Made by a program: the position numbers and the translations under genes
From: Diphasiastrum complanatum
Lineage: Eukaryota; Streptophyta; Lycopodiopsida; Lycopodiales; Lycopodiaceae
DNA: 64,000 nt
Assembly (NCBI GenBank): GCA_029204225.1
Contig: CM055106.1
Location: 11,762,539-11,826,538 of the forward strand
Direction: 5' to 3'
Part shown: piece by piece, positions 1-10,556 of the stretch
How the letters are laid out: each line of letters starts with the position of its first letter
Position numbering within the stretch: the first letter of the stretch is position 1
Notes under the pieces: model-generated
Seen by the model: only the letters and a program-made list of their open reading frames with translations
Told to the model about the DNA's origin: nothing
Databases searched by the model: none

Positions 1-788
1 CTGGCTGCCATTTGGTGTAATGGAGGTCGAACTTGAGGCAACCGTTCCAACATGATGAAGTGGTAGGCAAATCGTGTAAGTGATGTTGATAATAGGCTTG
101 CGCCTAGTATCAATCCACCATAGAATAGAGCAACCGTATGTGGCCCATGCATGTTGTATGGGGCTGAGCTCTCTCGTGATTCATGCATGCTTTCTCAAAT
201 GGCGAGTACGAAGAGCCTCACGGGGGGTGTCCAAGTGGCATCACAATTTACAATCTCCCTCATCATGTCACGAAAGATGGTGTCGTCAAAGGCAAATGCA
301 AGGTATCCACTGTAAAAAAATTGGCATGTAAGTCTAGTGGTTGCCTCATGTTGTGTCCACTGCCACCTTGCAAGCACTGTGGTCTATCGATATCTGCCTG
401 CCCAGTCCTGTCTAGCTGCATGTGATCGTGACTTGACTCTAGGGCGTGTGTGTGTTCCACCTTGCGCCCTCTCCCCGACACCTCCCATAGCTGTTGTAGG
501 AACCGTCCCCTCAGTTGAACCTGGGCCACTACCCTTAGGTGGCCCTCCCCCAAGTGACTCCCCCGATGGAAAAGCCTCTCCTATAGATAATGGCCCTACT
601 GCTATGGCTTATGATGGTCGTGATGGCCTAGCTCTGCCAATGGAGTGCATGATGGCCCTACCACTTATGGACTAGGTCGTGATGGCCCTGTTGTTGCTAA
701 TGGAGGCCATGATGGGCTGCTGCTGATGAACTAGGCCCTGATGGCCTTGCGCCACTACCGGCAGCCCTTGATCTTGTGCCAATAGAAC
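1..788. other. Spacer with a degenerate GATGGCC-rich repeat; no gene recognised
   Basis: No convincing gene is seen. Between about 590 and 745 the phrase 'gatggcc' recurs irregularly next to 'gctaatgga' and 'ccatgatgg', so this part is a decayed short tandem repeat. The short open frames here overlap each other on both strands and match no family I recognise. It lies next to a BED-finger remnant and may be part of the same decayed transposon. Confidence 0.4.
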
Positions 789-1079
789 CTAACTGCCCAC
801 CAATCTGTACCCAGTTGCTGCTGTTGCTGCTCCTCCATACGTGCTCAATAAGCACTCTCGCACAGGTGCAGGAACTGCCACGCATGGGGAAATGCCCATG
901 GCCTGACCATCTACCCTGGTCAAACCAAGCAAGTATGCTCTGATCCTCGTCGTTGTGCGACAAAAGGTGGCACCGCAAAACAAGCAACGCCATTTACGTG
1001 CACCTGAACCTGTAAAAGCTACGGTGTCTCCCTCCAAGAGATCCACCTCCAACCACACGCCTTGTCCCGCCACATGCAT
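789..1079 (-). pseudogene. BED-type zinc-finger fragment of a hAT-like transposase
   Basis: The minus-strand frame reads KWRCLFCGATF, then TRIRAYLLG, then MGISPCVAVP. This is the layout of the BED finger in plant hAT-type (DUF659) proteins: Cys-x2-Cys, a TRI-x-x-HLLG helix, and a Gly-Ile-x-x-Cys element before a V-P turn. BED fingers bind DNA at transposon ends. The usual His of the helix is Tyr here, so one zinc ligand appears lost. No dimerisation or RNase H-like domain follows. I read it as an old fragment, not a gene; the family call rests on this one motif. Confidence 0.45.
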
Positions 1080-2204
1080 GGCTATAAAAACCCTCCAGAT
1101 GCTATAAAAAAGGTCAAAAACTCAATGGAAAGTGGATAGGTGGAACAAGGGAGCTAAAACAAGCCTAGAGCCGCTAAATCGGAATGTCCATGGTTTCCTA
1201 AGATCTACCACTAAATCCCTAAAACCCTAACCCCAAAACCTAGAAAAAGAACAATGCAAAATGCCCGCATGCACACCAACCACATGAATGCTCATAGTGA
1301 CCACCTATGTATAAAGAAGTTTGGGAACATGCAATCACTCTCTGCCTAGCAACCCTACGGCCAATCTCTGCAATAGGAATCACTCAAAATGATGCACTAT
1401 AGCCTCCAAACAAAGCAAAGGAAAAAAAGTTGAGAAAAAGCTCCAAGAAGTTGCTTTGCTTGCAAATCCCCACGTAGTCACTGTTGCCCTCTTCTCAGTG
1501 CTACATTCACCTTGCAATCATCATGGCCTCCACATAAAGTGCTCACGCTACCCATTTGACCACCTATTCCTCCCTCCACAATGTTTTGCCTCCAACACTA
1601 GTGTGCTGGAAATGGGGCACCGTGGCAGCTATAAAAAAGTTTCCAGGGATTTTTGGAATGGCATTCCAGGGTTCCGGAATGCAGCATTCCACATAGCTGG
1701 GTCCCGCTATGCCATTCCGAGGCAATTATGCTTGAATTGCATGACCCCGTATTTCCTTTTCATTGGAATAGAGTCATCCAATAATGCTTGGGTCTCAACA
1801 TTAGAGTTTTGGTGGTTTAAATTCTTTATGGGACATTCCAATCAATGTTGTTGACCTTGCAAATTTTGCAAAGTCCTGTTTGCTCACAAGAAGAGGTTGA
1901 GGGCTCATTGAAGTTCTTGACAAGTGACTTGATATACCCTTGGTAGGACATGAGTTGCTCGAGCTGGGAACCCTTTGTTTCTTATTCCTATGCACAAACT
2001 GTGTCCAATTTTCACTGAATAGTCTTTGATTATTGGATTGAGGTCAAGTATTCAAATTTTGGAAATTTGTATTGAAATTCCAAAAAGTATTGCTGGAACT
2101 TCCTTGGTACGAAGTCGTATCAGTAAATTTTGGCTTGAAATTGGTTAGTGAAGAATTTGGTACAAGGTCATTTATATGTTCAGCATAACAAATCCTGAAG
2201 ATCT
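1080..2204. other. Spacer without recognisable gene
   Basis: AT-rich spacer. Around 1,200-1,240 there are short 'ccctaaaaccctaacccc' telomere-like phrases. At 1,645-1,720 there is a cluster of GGAAT/ATTCC words able to pair with each other ('ggaatggcattccagggttccggaatgcagcattcc'). No exon-like reading was found. Confidence 0.4.
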
Positions 2205-2447
2205 ACAGGATCATACTTCAAACATCACATGCACTTGAGGCTGTAAGCCATAAACATACACATCCAATTGTCCTTTGGGAGATATCTCATCGATGTCTAA
2301 GATCAAGGAAGTAAACCAAGTAACATAAGTCTTGAAGGATCCTGTTTGTTCTAGGTGTTGTAGATGCGTACGAGCTTCAAAATTCGCATTCCGGAGGATA
2401 GATTGTTTTTGGAAAACTAAGAGCAACTGCTCACATAACTTGGCCAC
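2205..2447 (-). pseudogene. Retrotransposon gag fragment
   Basis: The minus-strand frame contains ARTHLQHLEQTGSFKTYV, then FTSLILDI, then a 'YGLQPQ' element. This matches the core of the plant Retrotrans_gag domain (a 'L-x-QTGS-x-x-x-Y-x-x-x-F' helix followed by 'F-x-x-GL-x-P'). No zinc knuckle, protease or RT was found next to it. It is a short relic of an LTR retrotransposon on the minus strand. Confidence 0.5.
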
Positions 2448-3837
2448 TTCCTCTTGTCAGGTTGTGTCCCGAGCCGAAGATGGAGAAGTTGTAAAAAGCA
2501 AAAATGGACCGTCAAGAAGTTTCAGAAAGTGATTGGCAAATAGTTTTTGGGGTCTGTTTGACACAACTAAACCCTGTTTATAGAGGTGTTTGTACTCAGT
2601 TGACCAGAATGACGAGATGGAGAACTTTTTAGTTCTGTCCTGCCGTGTCCGAGGCCCAGAAAGGCAGACTTTTAGGGAAAAACAGAATTTGACGGTTGGT
2701 CAAATTTTTAAAAGGCAAATTTTTTTGTGTTTCAGCTAGTTTCAAGCATTTACAAATGAATACTAAACTCAATGAGAGTTAATTATGTCATGAACTGAGT
2801 AATGTAATTAGTGTTATAATGACTCTCATGTCTGAAATGGTCTCGTCAATGCGGCTACCATGTTAGCCAATAGAATCTGTTTGCAGCTTTCCTCTTGAAT
2901 TGTGATCGTTCTGTAAATTGGTTGCAAATTTTTAGCGTGCTTACTTCCTTAATGTTTTGAAAATCTAATGGTAAACTTCTAAGGCAGTTGTTAGGGCTGT
3001 TTTGAATGCAAACTAACAAAGGAAATATGTAATGCAGAAAATCAGCCCGTATATAGGTATAACCTGCAGAAAATCAGTAGTAATTATTTGTGTATGCTAA
3101 TTGCGGACCATCAGCAAAATCAGATGAGAAAGCAAGGTGAACTCTGGAAAATTCAGCTTGCAAATCAACCAAAGACCCTCGTAAGTATCTTGCCATTCCT
3201 GCAATAGTTAGCAAACCTGTTCATAAACAAAAAAACAGCAGGCAGTAAAATAGGTAATGCCAAGTGAATGACAGACAGCCAACTTGATGCTGCTATGGCT
3301 TGGTGTCCTCTGCACGTTATCTAAATAAAAATGTGAGAAAAGAGAAGCCACAGTACGGGTATGGCTTTAAGGGGAAAAAGTTCTAGCAAACTTATGGTTT
3401 CTTAAGGATCTCAATGTCAAAACAGAGGCAAACACTAAATCAGCAGAAACGAGGGAATTTCTGTAGGTCACTGGTGAGACCGTAGGCTGTAAATCGGTCA
3501 TTTTGGCAGACTGGAGACTTTGTGACAGATCTGAAATTGCTCTGCAAATCGAAATTTACCAAGGAAAGACACTAATCAATTCAGGTTTAAATGTCTGCTC
3601 GTAAATTGCAGATGTAGAAAGTCCGATCCGCCGAAAAGTTCGCCTTGATTATGACTTTCTTTTGCCTCTGGAAAATTGATGAGAGGTTAAAAAAATAAGT
3701 GCCCTAGAGCCATGAGAAAATCCGCTTGACTGCAAAGTAAGACTGCACCTGACATGGACTCAAACCTTGTGAAGAAATGCGCCTACTTCCTGGCTGAAAT
3801 TGCACCTAGTTTGCTGGTGAAAGTGTGTCCACATCAT
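2448..3837. other. Spacer without recognisable gene
   Basis: No ORF of note, no splice-bounded coding segment and no clear repeat was seen. Base composition is typical of decayed transposon sequence. Confidence 0.35.
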
Positions 3838-3985
3838 AGTTACCAGGGAACGCATTCCCACCCCTTGGGAATGTGTTCCCCGTTCCCCACCTAACCGGGT
3901 GTTCGCGGGCACCTGTTCCCAGGTGGAAACGTTCCCGCAACAGAGGGAACACGTTCCCAGGCACGTTCCCAAGCAGAAAAAGTAA
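3838..3985. repeat. GTTCCC-rich stretch
   Basis: The hexamer GTTCCC or its complement GGGAAC occurs many times in about 150 bp (for example around 3,846, 3,866, 3,882, 3,916, 3,931, 3,944, 3,953 and 3,965). Occurrences in opposite orientations could fold. Similar clusters lie at 10,566-10,640 and in the modules at 18.2-19.5 kb. The function is unknown. Confidence 0.5.
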
Positions 3986-4183
3986 AATCATCTAAAAAAG
4001 ACCTTTCTTTTAAGCTTCTCGGTTTCTTGAAGAGTATTACCAATAAAAGGGTTCGTATGCATATATATAAAAAACCATCAAAAGTATCAAGATACCCGTT
4101 TTAGAGAAATAATGTCGGTTTCATTCCTATGCTTTGCCAATTTTCCTGAGCACTGTTTCAAACTTATATCTAATGACGTGGCG

Positions 4184-4541
4184 TGTTACGAGCTCGTAAC
4201 CAGTGCCGAACCCTAGGGAACACAGATAGGTCAGATACCACAATCAGGGTCGTGTCCAGCGTACATGACCAACAGGGCAAGACAGTGTGAGTAGTGTGCC
4301 CCAGCACGGTCCATAGCCATGGCGGGCCTAACACAGCCTAGGGACCCTGTCAGCAGGATAGGGCCCCCAGTTGGGTCCCGACGTGCAGTCGGCCACGTCA
4401 GTGCCACGTGGCCGACACTTGGCAGTTGCATGTTACCAGTCCTCACACTGGGCTAGGAGGGGCTTACTCTATATCAGGGAGTAGGCAAGGTTGGGTGGAT
4501 CAGTTAGTGTTTGCCCTATTGTGGTGTTAGGATCTATTACA
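4184..4541 (+). repeat. 5' LTR of the Ty3/gypsy element
   Basis: It begins TGTTACGAGCTCGTAAC, which contains a perfect 16-bp palindrome at 4,185-4,200. An 11-bp inverted repeat with a 7-base loop at 4,388-4,416 carries a CACGTG G-box core at 4,405. 'ctctatatc' near 4,470 is a possible TATA region. It ends ATTACA at 4,541. Confidence 0.93.
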
Positions 4542-4542
4542 C

Positions 4543-4555
4543 TGGTATCAGAGCC
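4543..4555 (+). promoter_or_regulatory. Primer-binding site (initiator tRNA-Met)
   Basis: 'tggtatcagagcc' starts two bases after the LTR and is the usual complement of the plant initiator tRNA-Met 3' end used to prime minus-strand DNA synthesis. Confidence 0.9.
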
Positions 4556-5438
4556 ATCTCCATCCTAGGGAGTTCAGGAGCAGCAGTAGAGAAAGCTATC
4601 AGAAGATAGGAAATGTTTCTTAGTTTCTCAAAAAAGATTAGAAGAGGAGAATCGTTGTAGGAGCAGCCAACAAACTTCTGATTTTCACTGAGAAATCACA
4701 ATAGTAAGGAGTCAGATTCTTTGTAGAGGTAACTCGCTGGATAGACAGCTGTTTTTTACAGATTTCAGAGGGTTCTCTACAGATTTCCCAGCGAAAATAG
4801 AGTAGGATTTAGTCAGTAGATCCATCGCTGTACATACAGGGATCTATCTCTGATTTCAAAAAGGGATTTCAGTAAAACTGAGTGGAGTTTAGTCTGAAAA
4901 TTCCCAACAGGGCCAGTGCTGGATAGGGAGGTGAAAAATTGGTTTTTCATCACTGTTTTTGAGGATTTTTCAGTAGTTTGAACTTCAAACTAGATTGCCA
5001 CAGACCAACGACCTACTACCTGAAGTCAGATCAGAAATTCAAACGAGTTTTGGGCCTTAAATTTCAGATAATTGGGCCAGATAGGTTGCTGTCCAGCCAA
5101 CGAGGGCAGGGATACAAAAAATTCCGGATTTCTTGTTGTAAAATTCCGGTTTTCACTCGGTTTGTTGGAGCCCCACACCTGAAATCAGATCAGTTAGCTA
5201 TTCAACTCAAGAGCCGGGAAATTTGGCACCATTTTGAAGCTTCAAACTGGGATTTTTCGGGACAGCAGGTCTGAAATCTTGGGTAAAAGAGCTGAGAGGG
5301 TTCCTCTTCATCTTTTCTTTGGAAGTACAGTCCTCAGAAACAGCTAAGTCATCTTTCCTTTCCCTTGTACAGTTGTAAATTAGTCTTTTAGACTTTTTTT
5401 CCTTCAGAAGTTAAGGTAGCTCTCTTTCAGTTCCGAAG
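4556..5438. other. Untranslated leader of the Ty3/gypsy element
   Basis: About 880 bp between the primer-binding site and the gag ATG. It would hold the packaging and dimerisation signals of an active copy. No conserved ORF is seen. Confidence 0.6.
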
Positions 5439-6647
5439 ATGACCACTCCTCAGGGACCTGATCAACCCCCGGAGAGAGGCTTCGACGAACTTGAAACAGA
5501 AGCCTTGGCTTACAGTAAAGGGAAGGAACCAATGGAATTGGAAGAACAGGAACAGTTTGCCGAAGAACTCGACGAACTAGTTACCAAGGAGCAGTTTCTC
5601 CAGTTGGTAACAGAAGTGGATGAACTGAAGTTGGCATTAGCCAATTTCAAGTCCAGTGTGGACGACTCGTTCGCTGAACTCAAAAGCTTAATTTTGAGTT
5701 CCGCGAAAGGAAGCCTTCTCTCCACTTCTCAGTTATCCCCTTCTCCACTTCCATCAGTTTTGGGTGAGACTTTACGGTCTCACCCCAGTGTTTTTAAAGA
5801 TTTAAAGCCTCCTACTTTTAATGGGGAAGAGAACGATAGAAATGCAGACATTTTACAAACCTTCCTCAGCAAATGGAAGAACATTCATGCTCTTAAACAA
5901 ACCCCTGACCATTTGCAAGCTATTGAGGCCAGTCTTTCCTTAGGGCCTATGGCCTATAAGTGGTGGTTAAATCTCCAGGAGACTGGGCAGACTCCCCGGT
6001 CATGGAAAGCTTTTGAAGAAGCTTTCCTAAGAGAATTCCTACCGGAAAATGAACTTGATAGAGCCTGGGAAGCCTGGGAAAGAACAGTAATGGACAAGTC
6101 CCTCATCCAATATATCTCGCAGTATCGAGAAGCAATTTTAAAAATTAAAAATATGGATGATTATCAGAAAATCAGGGGATTTGTCCATGGCCTCAAAGAT
6201 GAATATAAAGTAGAGGTCCAGAGAAACTCGCCTACTACCCTTGAGCAAGCTCTCAGATATGCTCAAATCTATGATGATTCAGTGGGTAGGAAGAGGGCGA
6301 GACAGCAGCCACTTTCTGAGCAGCCTCCTCAGAAAGACTTTCAATTTAAAAAGAAATTTTTAAAAAGAAAGAATCAAGATAAATTTAAAAGTGAAGCTCC
6401 TCAGAAACGCCCTTCACTCATACAGCCCTTAAAACCAGATGATTTTGAGAAAGCCAAACAAGAACGTTTGTGCTTTGTGTGTATGGGCAAGGGACACACA
6501 GTCAGACAGTGTCCCAAGGGGCCTTTCACTAAAAAACATAAGAAAGATAAGAAACAAGTTCATCTTGTTCAGACTGTATGTTTCCCCAGTGACTCGGCAG
6601 CTTCCGAGATCAAAGTGTATCATGAAGATCATGAACGCTGTTACTAG
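5439..6647 (+). CDS. gag: Ty3/gypsy Gag (capsid-nucleocapsid), 402 aa
   Basis: Intact open frame for the structural protein that forms the virus-like particle and binds element RNA. An acidic, probably coiled-coil segment spans about residues 15-90. The Retrotrans_gag capsid core follows at about 130-280 (features: MAYKWWLNLQETG, SWKAFEEAFLREF, a KIRGFVHGL helix). A basic stretch then leads to one CCHC zinc knuckle, C-x2-C-x4-H-x4-C, near residue 347 (CFVCMGKGHTVRQC). The ATG at 5,439 is the first in frame after the leader and fits the family. The frame closes with TAG at 6,645, just before the protease, so protease and pol would need readthrough or another copy's help. Confidence 0.9.
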   Translation: MTTPQGPDQPPERGFDELETEALAYSKGKEPMELEEQEQFAEELDELVTKEQFLQLVTEVDELKLALANFKSSVDDSFAELKSLILSSAKGSLLSTSQLSPSPLPSVLGETLRSHPSVFKDLKPPTFNGEENDRNADILQTFLSKWKNIHALKQTPDHLQAIEASLSLGPMAYKWWLNLQETGQTPRSWKAFEEAFLREFLPENELDRAWEAWERTVMDKSLIQYISQYREAILKIKNMDDYQKIRGFVHGLKDEYKVEVQRNSPTTLEQALRYAQIYDDSVGRKRARQQPLSEQPPQKDFQFKKKFLKRKNQDKFKSEAPQKRPSLIQPLKPDDFEKAKQERLCFVCMGKGHTVRQCPKGPFTKKHKKDKKQVHLVQTVCFPSDSAASEIKVYHEDHERCY

Positions 6648-6650
6648 CTG

Positions 6651-9600
6651 ACCTCTGCAATGCTAGCGAGACCCTTCAGCTTTGGGCCGCATGACCTAGT
6701 ACGTATGCATGGGAAAGTTGGTAACCAGTCAGTAAGAGTTATGGTTGATGATGGGGCAACCCATAATTTCATCAACTACACCCTGGTTAAAAAGCTTAAA
6801 CTACCAGAAGTACCTAGTCAGCATAGGTACATAGTTTCATTAGCTAAGGGTGAAGATAAAAAAATATGGGAAACGATGGTAAGTAATTTGAAACTTGGTA
6901 TTCAAGGACCAAGATGAAATAAATTTTCAGATAATGCACCTGGATCGTACAGACATTGTTCTCGGGAGAGATTGGCTCTACAGTTTAGGACCTTCCCTCC
7001 ACAGAAATTATCAGGAGAACACCCTCAGCTTTCAGCATAAAGGCCGAGAGATCCAGTTGCATGGGGAGCATGATGTTCCCAACAGTCCTATGGTCTGCAG
7101 TTCAGAGCTCTGTCAGCTAATCGGAGACGAAGACCATCAGGTATTCTTATGTGACTTTCAGTTTATTCCTGAAGTTTCTATTTCCAGTTCTATTCAGCAA
7201 AAAATCAGTAAATTAGAAACTTTATTGTCTAAATTTAAAGATGTTTTTCCTGAAGATTTGCCACATGGTTTACCACCTAGCAGAGAGGTAGATCATGTAA
7301 TAAACCTAGTACCAGGTACAACACCTGTTTTTAAACCTCCGTATCCGGTCAGCCGAACAGAGGATGAAGAAATAACTAGGCAGTTAACAGATTATCTTGG
7401 GAAAGGCCAAATTCAGACCAGTAGTTCACCATGGGCCTCACCAGTCCTACTGGTGAAAAAGAAAGAGGGGTCTATGCGTCTTTGCGTAGATAACAGAGCC
7501 CTCAATAAAGTCACAATTAAGAATAAATACTCTATGCCTCGGGCAGACGAGTTGTTTGACCAACTCGACGGGGCTAAGTTCTTCAACAAAATAGACCTCA
7601 GATCGGGATATCATCAAGTCCGTATAAAATTGGAAGATGTCTCGAAAACAGCTTTTAGGACTCGTCACGGTCATTATGAGTTTAAGGTGATGCCATTTGG
7701 GCTCACAAATGCTCGAGCTACCTTTATGACCTTGATGAACAGTGTCCTCAGACCATACATGGGTAAGTTTGTAGTCATATTTTTAGATGACATCCTCGTC
7801 TATAGCAAAACGAGGAAGGAGCATCTAAAACACCTCAGAAAGGTGTTTCGACTGCTTAGAAAGCATAAGCTTTATGCTAAACAATCCAAGTGTGAATTCT
7901 TCGTTGAAGAAGTAGCATATTTGGGTCACATTATCTCTTCAGATGGGATTAAAATGGACCCAAATAAGGTTAAAGCCATACTCAGTTGGCTGCGACCTTA
8001 GAATATTTTGGAACTTCAGATCTTTCTTGGTTTGGCGGGATATTACAGGCGATTTGTCAAGGAATATGCTCAGATAGCAGTTCCCATGACAAATCTTCTT
8101 AAGGGGAAGTGAAAGGAGTTCATTTGGGAGTCCGCACAGCAGGAGAGCTTTGATGCTCTCAAAACAGCCTTAGCTACAGCACCAATTTTAAAGGCGACTC
8201 CAATCAGCCATTTGTGGTCGAAACAGATGCTAGCGACTTTGCAGTAGGCGTTGTGCTAACTCAGGGTGGACGACCAGTTGCGTTCGAGAGTAAAAAACTC
8301 AAGCCAGCTCAGGCTAGGTATAGTGCCTATGAAAAGGAACTCTTTTCTATAGTCCATGCCCTTAATACTTGGAGGCATTATTTGTATGGTGCCAACTTTG
8401 AGGTCCTGACAAACCATGAGAGTCTCAGATCCCTTTGCAATCAACCTGAGCTTAGAGGTCGGAAAGCTCGTTGGGCAGAGTTGATGCAAGAGTTTGACAT
8501 GTCTATCAGATATAGATGTGGAAAATTCAATACAGTAGCAGATGCTTTAGCAGAATGCCTATGATAAACGAGCTGAGTTTTATTCAAATTCGTAATGAGT
8601 TACTCGAGTCCTTGAGAGGGAAATGCCAGCATGATGCGTTCTTCTCTACTATCTGGAACTCAGTCCAGAGCAGACAGTTACAGACTCCAGAACCAGTTCC
8701 CGGGGCTGGTGCCAGTTCATCCAAGAATACGGCAGCTTCCGTTGAGGATGATGATGAGTCCGAGTATACGTCGTCAGATGACGTTGAGGATTCTGAGCCT
8801 GTATTACCCAAGCAAACCCCAGTGGTTGAGGGTCAGTTGACTCAAGGATTCAAATGGAAACAGTATTCCATTCAGGATGAGTACTTGCTCTATAGAGATA
8901 GAGTATGTGTCCCCAATTCAGAGGATTATAGGCAGCAGGTCCTATATGAATGTCATGACAATCCTACTGCGGGACACCCAGGCATACAGAAGACCTATGA
9001 GCTTTTTTGTAGGCAATTTTTCTAGCCCAGTATGAAAAAGAACGTTCACCAGTATGTAACCAATTGCCAGAAATGTCAAGTAAACAAAGCAGAGCGTTTA
9101 AAGGCAGAAGGGTTGCTGCATCCCTTAGAAATACCAGCTGGTAAATGGGAGAGTATCTCCATGGATTTTATAGTAGGCCTGCCTAAAACCCAAAAGGGTA
9201 ATGACGCTATATGGGTCACAGTTGACCGTTTGACCAAAATGGCTCATTTCATTCCGACCAAAACAACCGTTAGAGCTCCAGAGTTAGCGAGGTTGTTTGT
9301 AGACGGGCTATTTAAATTGTACGGTCTACCTTCTGGCATAGTCAGCGACCGGGACAGTAAGTTTACTGGAAATTTTTGGAGGGCAGTATTCCATCATACC
9401 ACCGACCATCCACAGACGGACGGTCAAGCAGAGAGGGTAAATCAGGTGCTGGAGGATATGCTTCGTGCATACGTTAGCAAGAAGCAAACTAATTGGGAGG
9501 AGTATCTCTCGATATTAGAGTTTGCTTACAACAGTACCAAACATTTAGCTATGGGATACAGCCCATTTATGCTGATGTACGGTTTTCAGCCACGCTCACC

Positions 9601-10187
9601 CACAGCTGTAGGGTTTAAACAAGAAAAAGTTGAAGCAGCTAGAAACTTTTTAGAGGACGTAAACCAAATGATAGAACATGCTAAGCGTAGCATCAGGTAG
9701 TCCCAGGATCGAGCCAGGCATTACGCAGATCCACACAGACGGGATGTGCAGTTCTCCACTGGTGAGAAAGTCTACTTGAGAGTCCCAGTCGACTCTAAAA
9801 CCCTCAAATCAGGAGTGTGTGCTAAGTTGTCTCCAAGGTATTGTGGTCCCTTTACCATCAGTAGGAGACTAGGCGAGGTCACCTATGAACTAGAACTCCC
9901 ACACAGCAGTAAGGTTTTTCCAGTCTTTCATGTAAGTCAGTTACGTAACCAGATCAGACAATCTGGTAGGGGACAGTGTTCTAGTTCTCCCATCGGATCC
10001 TCAGCAACCTCCACATGAACCAGAGGAGATTCTTGATAGTAGAGAGACGCAGACTCGTCATACTCTATACCGAGAATATCTAGTTAAGTGGAATGATCAG
10101 CCTGTTGAGAATGCCACTTGGGAAAGAGGCAGCGTCCTTCGCAAGATTTTTCCAGACTTTGTCTTAGAGGACCAAGATGGTTCTTAA
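6651..10187 (+). pseudogene. pol: Ty3/gypsy Pol (protease, RT, RNase H, integrase, chromodomain), broken
   Basis: Protease: VDDGATHNFIN near 6,745. RT (about 7,250-7,990): [13 protein letters not shown] and the catalytic FLDDILVYS. RNase H (about 8,205-8,560): VETDASDFAVG. Integrase: an H-x7-H (ECHDNPTAGHPG) and C-x2-C (CQKC) finger near 8,950-9,080, then catalytic-core Asp in MDFIVGLP, Asp in IVSDRDSKF and Glu in GQAERVNQ. The integrase C-terminal domain spans about 9,745-9,950 and a chromodomain ends at 10,187 (YLVKWNDQPVENATWE). Breaks: frame change near 6,900; in-frame stops at 7,999, 8,110, 9,023 and 9,698; frameshifts near 8,200 and 9,960; and about ten residues missing between FWRAVF and DHPQTDG. 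The product is non-functional. Confidence 0.92.
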
Positions 10188-10198
10188 GGGGGAGGGAG
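10188..10198 (+). promoter_or_regulatory. Polypurine tract of the Ty3/gypsy element
   Basis: 'gggggagggag' lies directly against the 3' LTR and directly after the pol stop. It is the expected plus-strand priming site. Confidence 0.88.
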
Positions 10199-10556
10199 TG
10201 TTACGAGCTCGTAACTAGTGCCGAACCCTAGGGAACACAGATAGGTCAGATATCACAGTCAGGGTCGTGTCCAGCGTACATGACCAACAGGGCAAGACAG
10301 TGTGAGTAGTGTGCCTCAGCAAGGTCCATAGCCATGGCGGGCCTAACACAACCTAGGGACCCTGTCAGCAGGATAGGGCCCCCAGTTGGGTCCTGACGTG
10401 CAGTCGGCCACGTCAGTGCCACGTGGCCGACACTTGGCAGTTGCATGCTACCAGTCCTCACACTGGGCTAGGAGGGGCTTACTCTATATCAGGGAGTAGG
10501 CAAGGTTGGGTGGATCAGTTAGTGTTTGCCCTACTGTGGTGTTAGGATCTATTACA
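10199..10556 (+). repeat. 3' LTR of the Ty3/gypsy element
   Basis: 358 bp, colinear with the LTR at 4,184-4,541, with about nine substitutions. The 16-bp start palindrome and the CACGTG hairpin are conserved. It is followed by the second copy of TGGCG. Confidence 0.94.

Larger units (their letters stand above)
4184..10556 (+). mobile_element. Ty3/gypsy chromovirus-type LTR retrotransposon, complete but degenerate
   Basis: The element is bounded by two 358-bp LTRs starting TGTTACG and ending ATTACA. It is flanked by a perfect 5-bp target duplication, TGGCG (4,179-4,183 and 10,557-10,561). A primer-binding site for initiator tRNA-Met follows the 5' LTR and a G-rich polypurine tract precedes the 3' LTR. 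The internal order is gag, protease, RT, RNase H, integrase, chromodomain, which defines a Ty3/gypsy chromovirus. By eye the LTRs differ at about nine positions of 358 (2.5%), eight of them transitions, so insertion is fairly recent. Stops, frameshifts and an integrase deletion mean this copy cannot make its own proteins. Confidence 0.95.
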
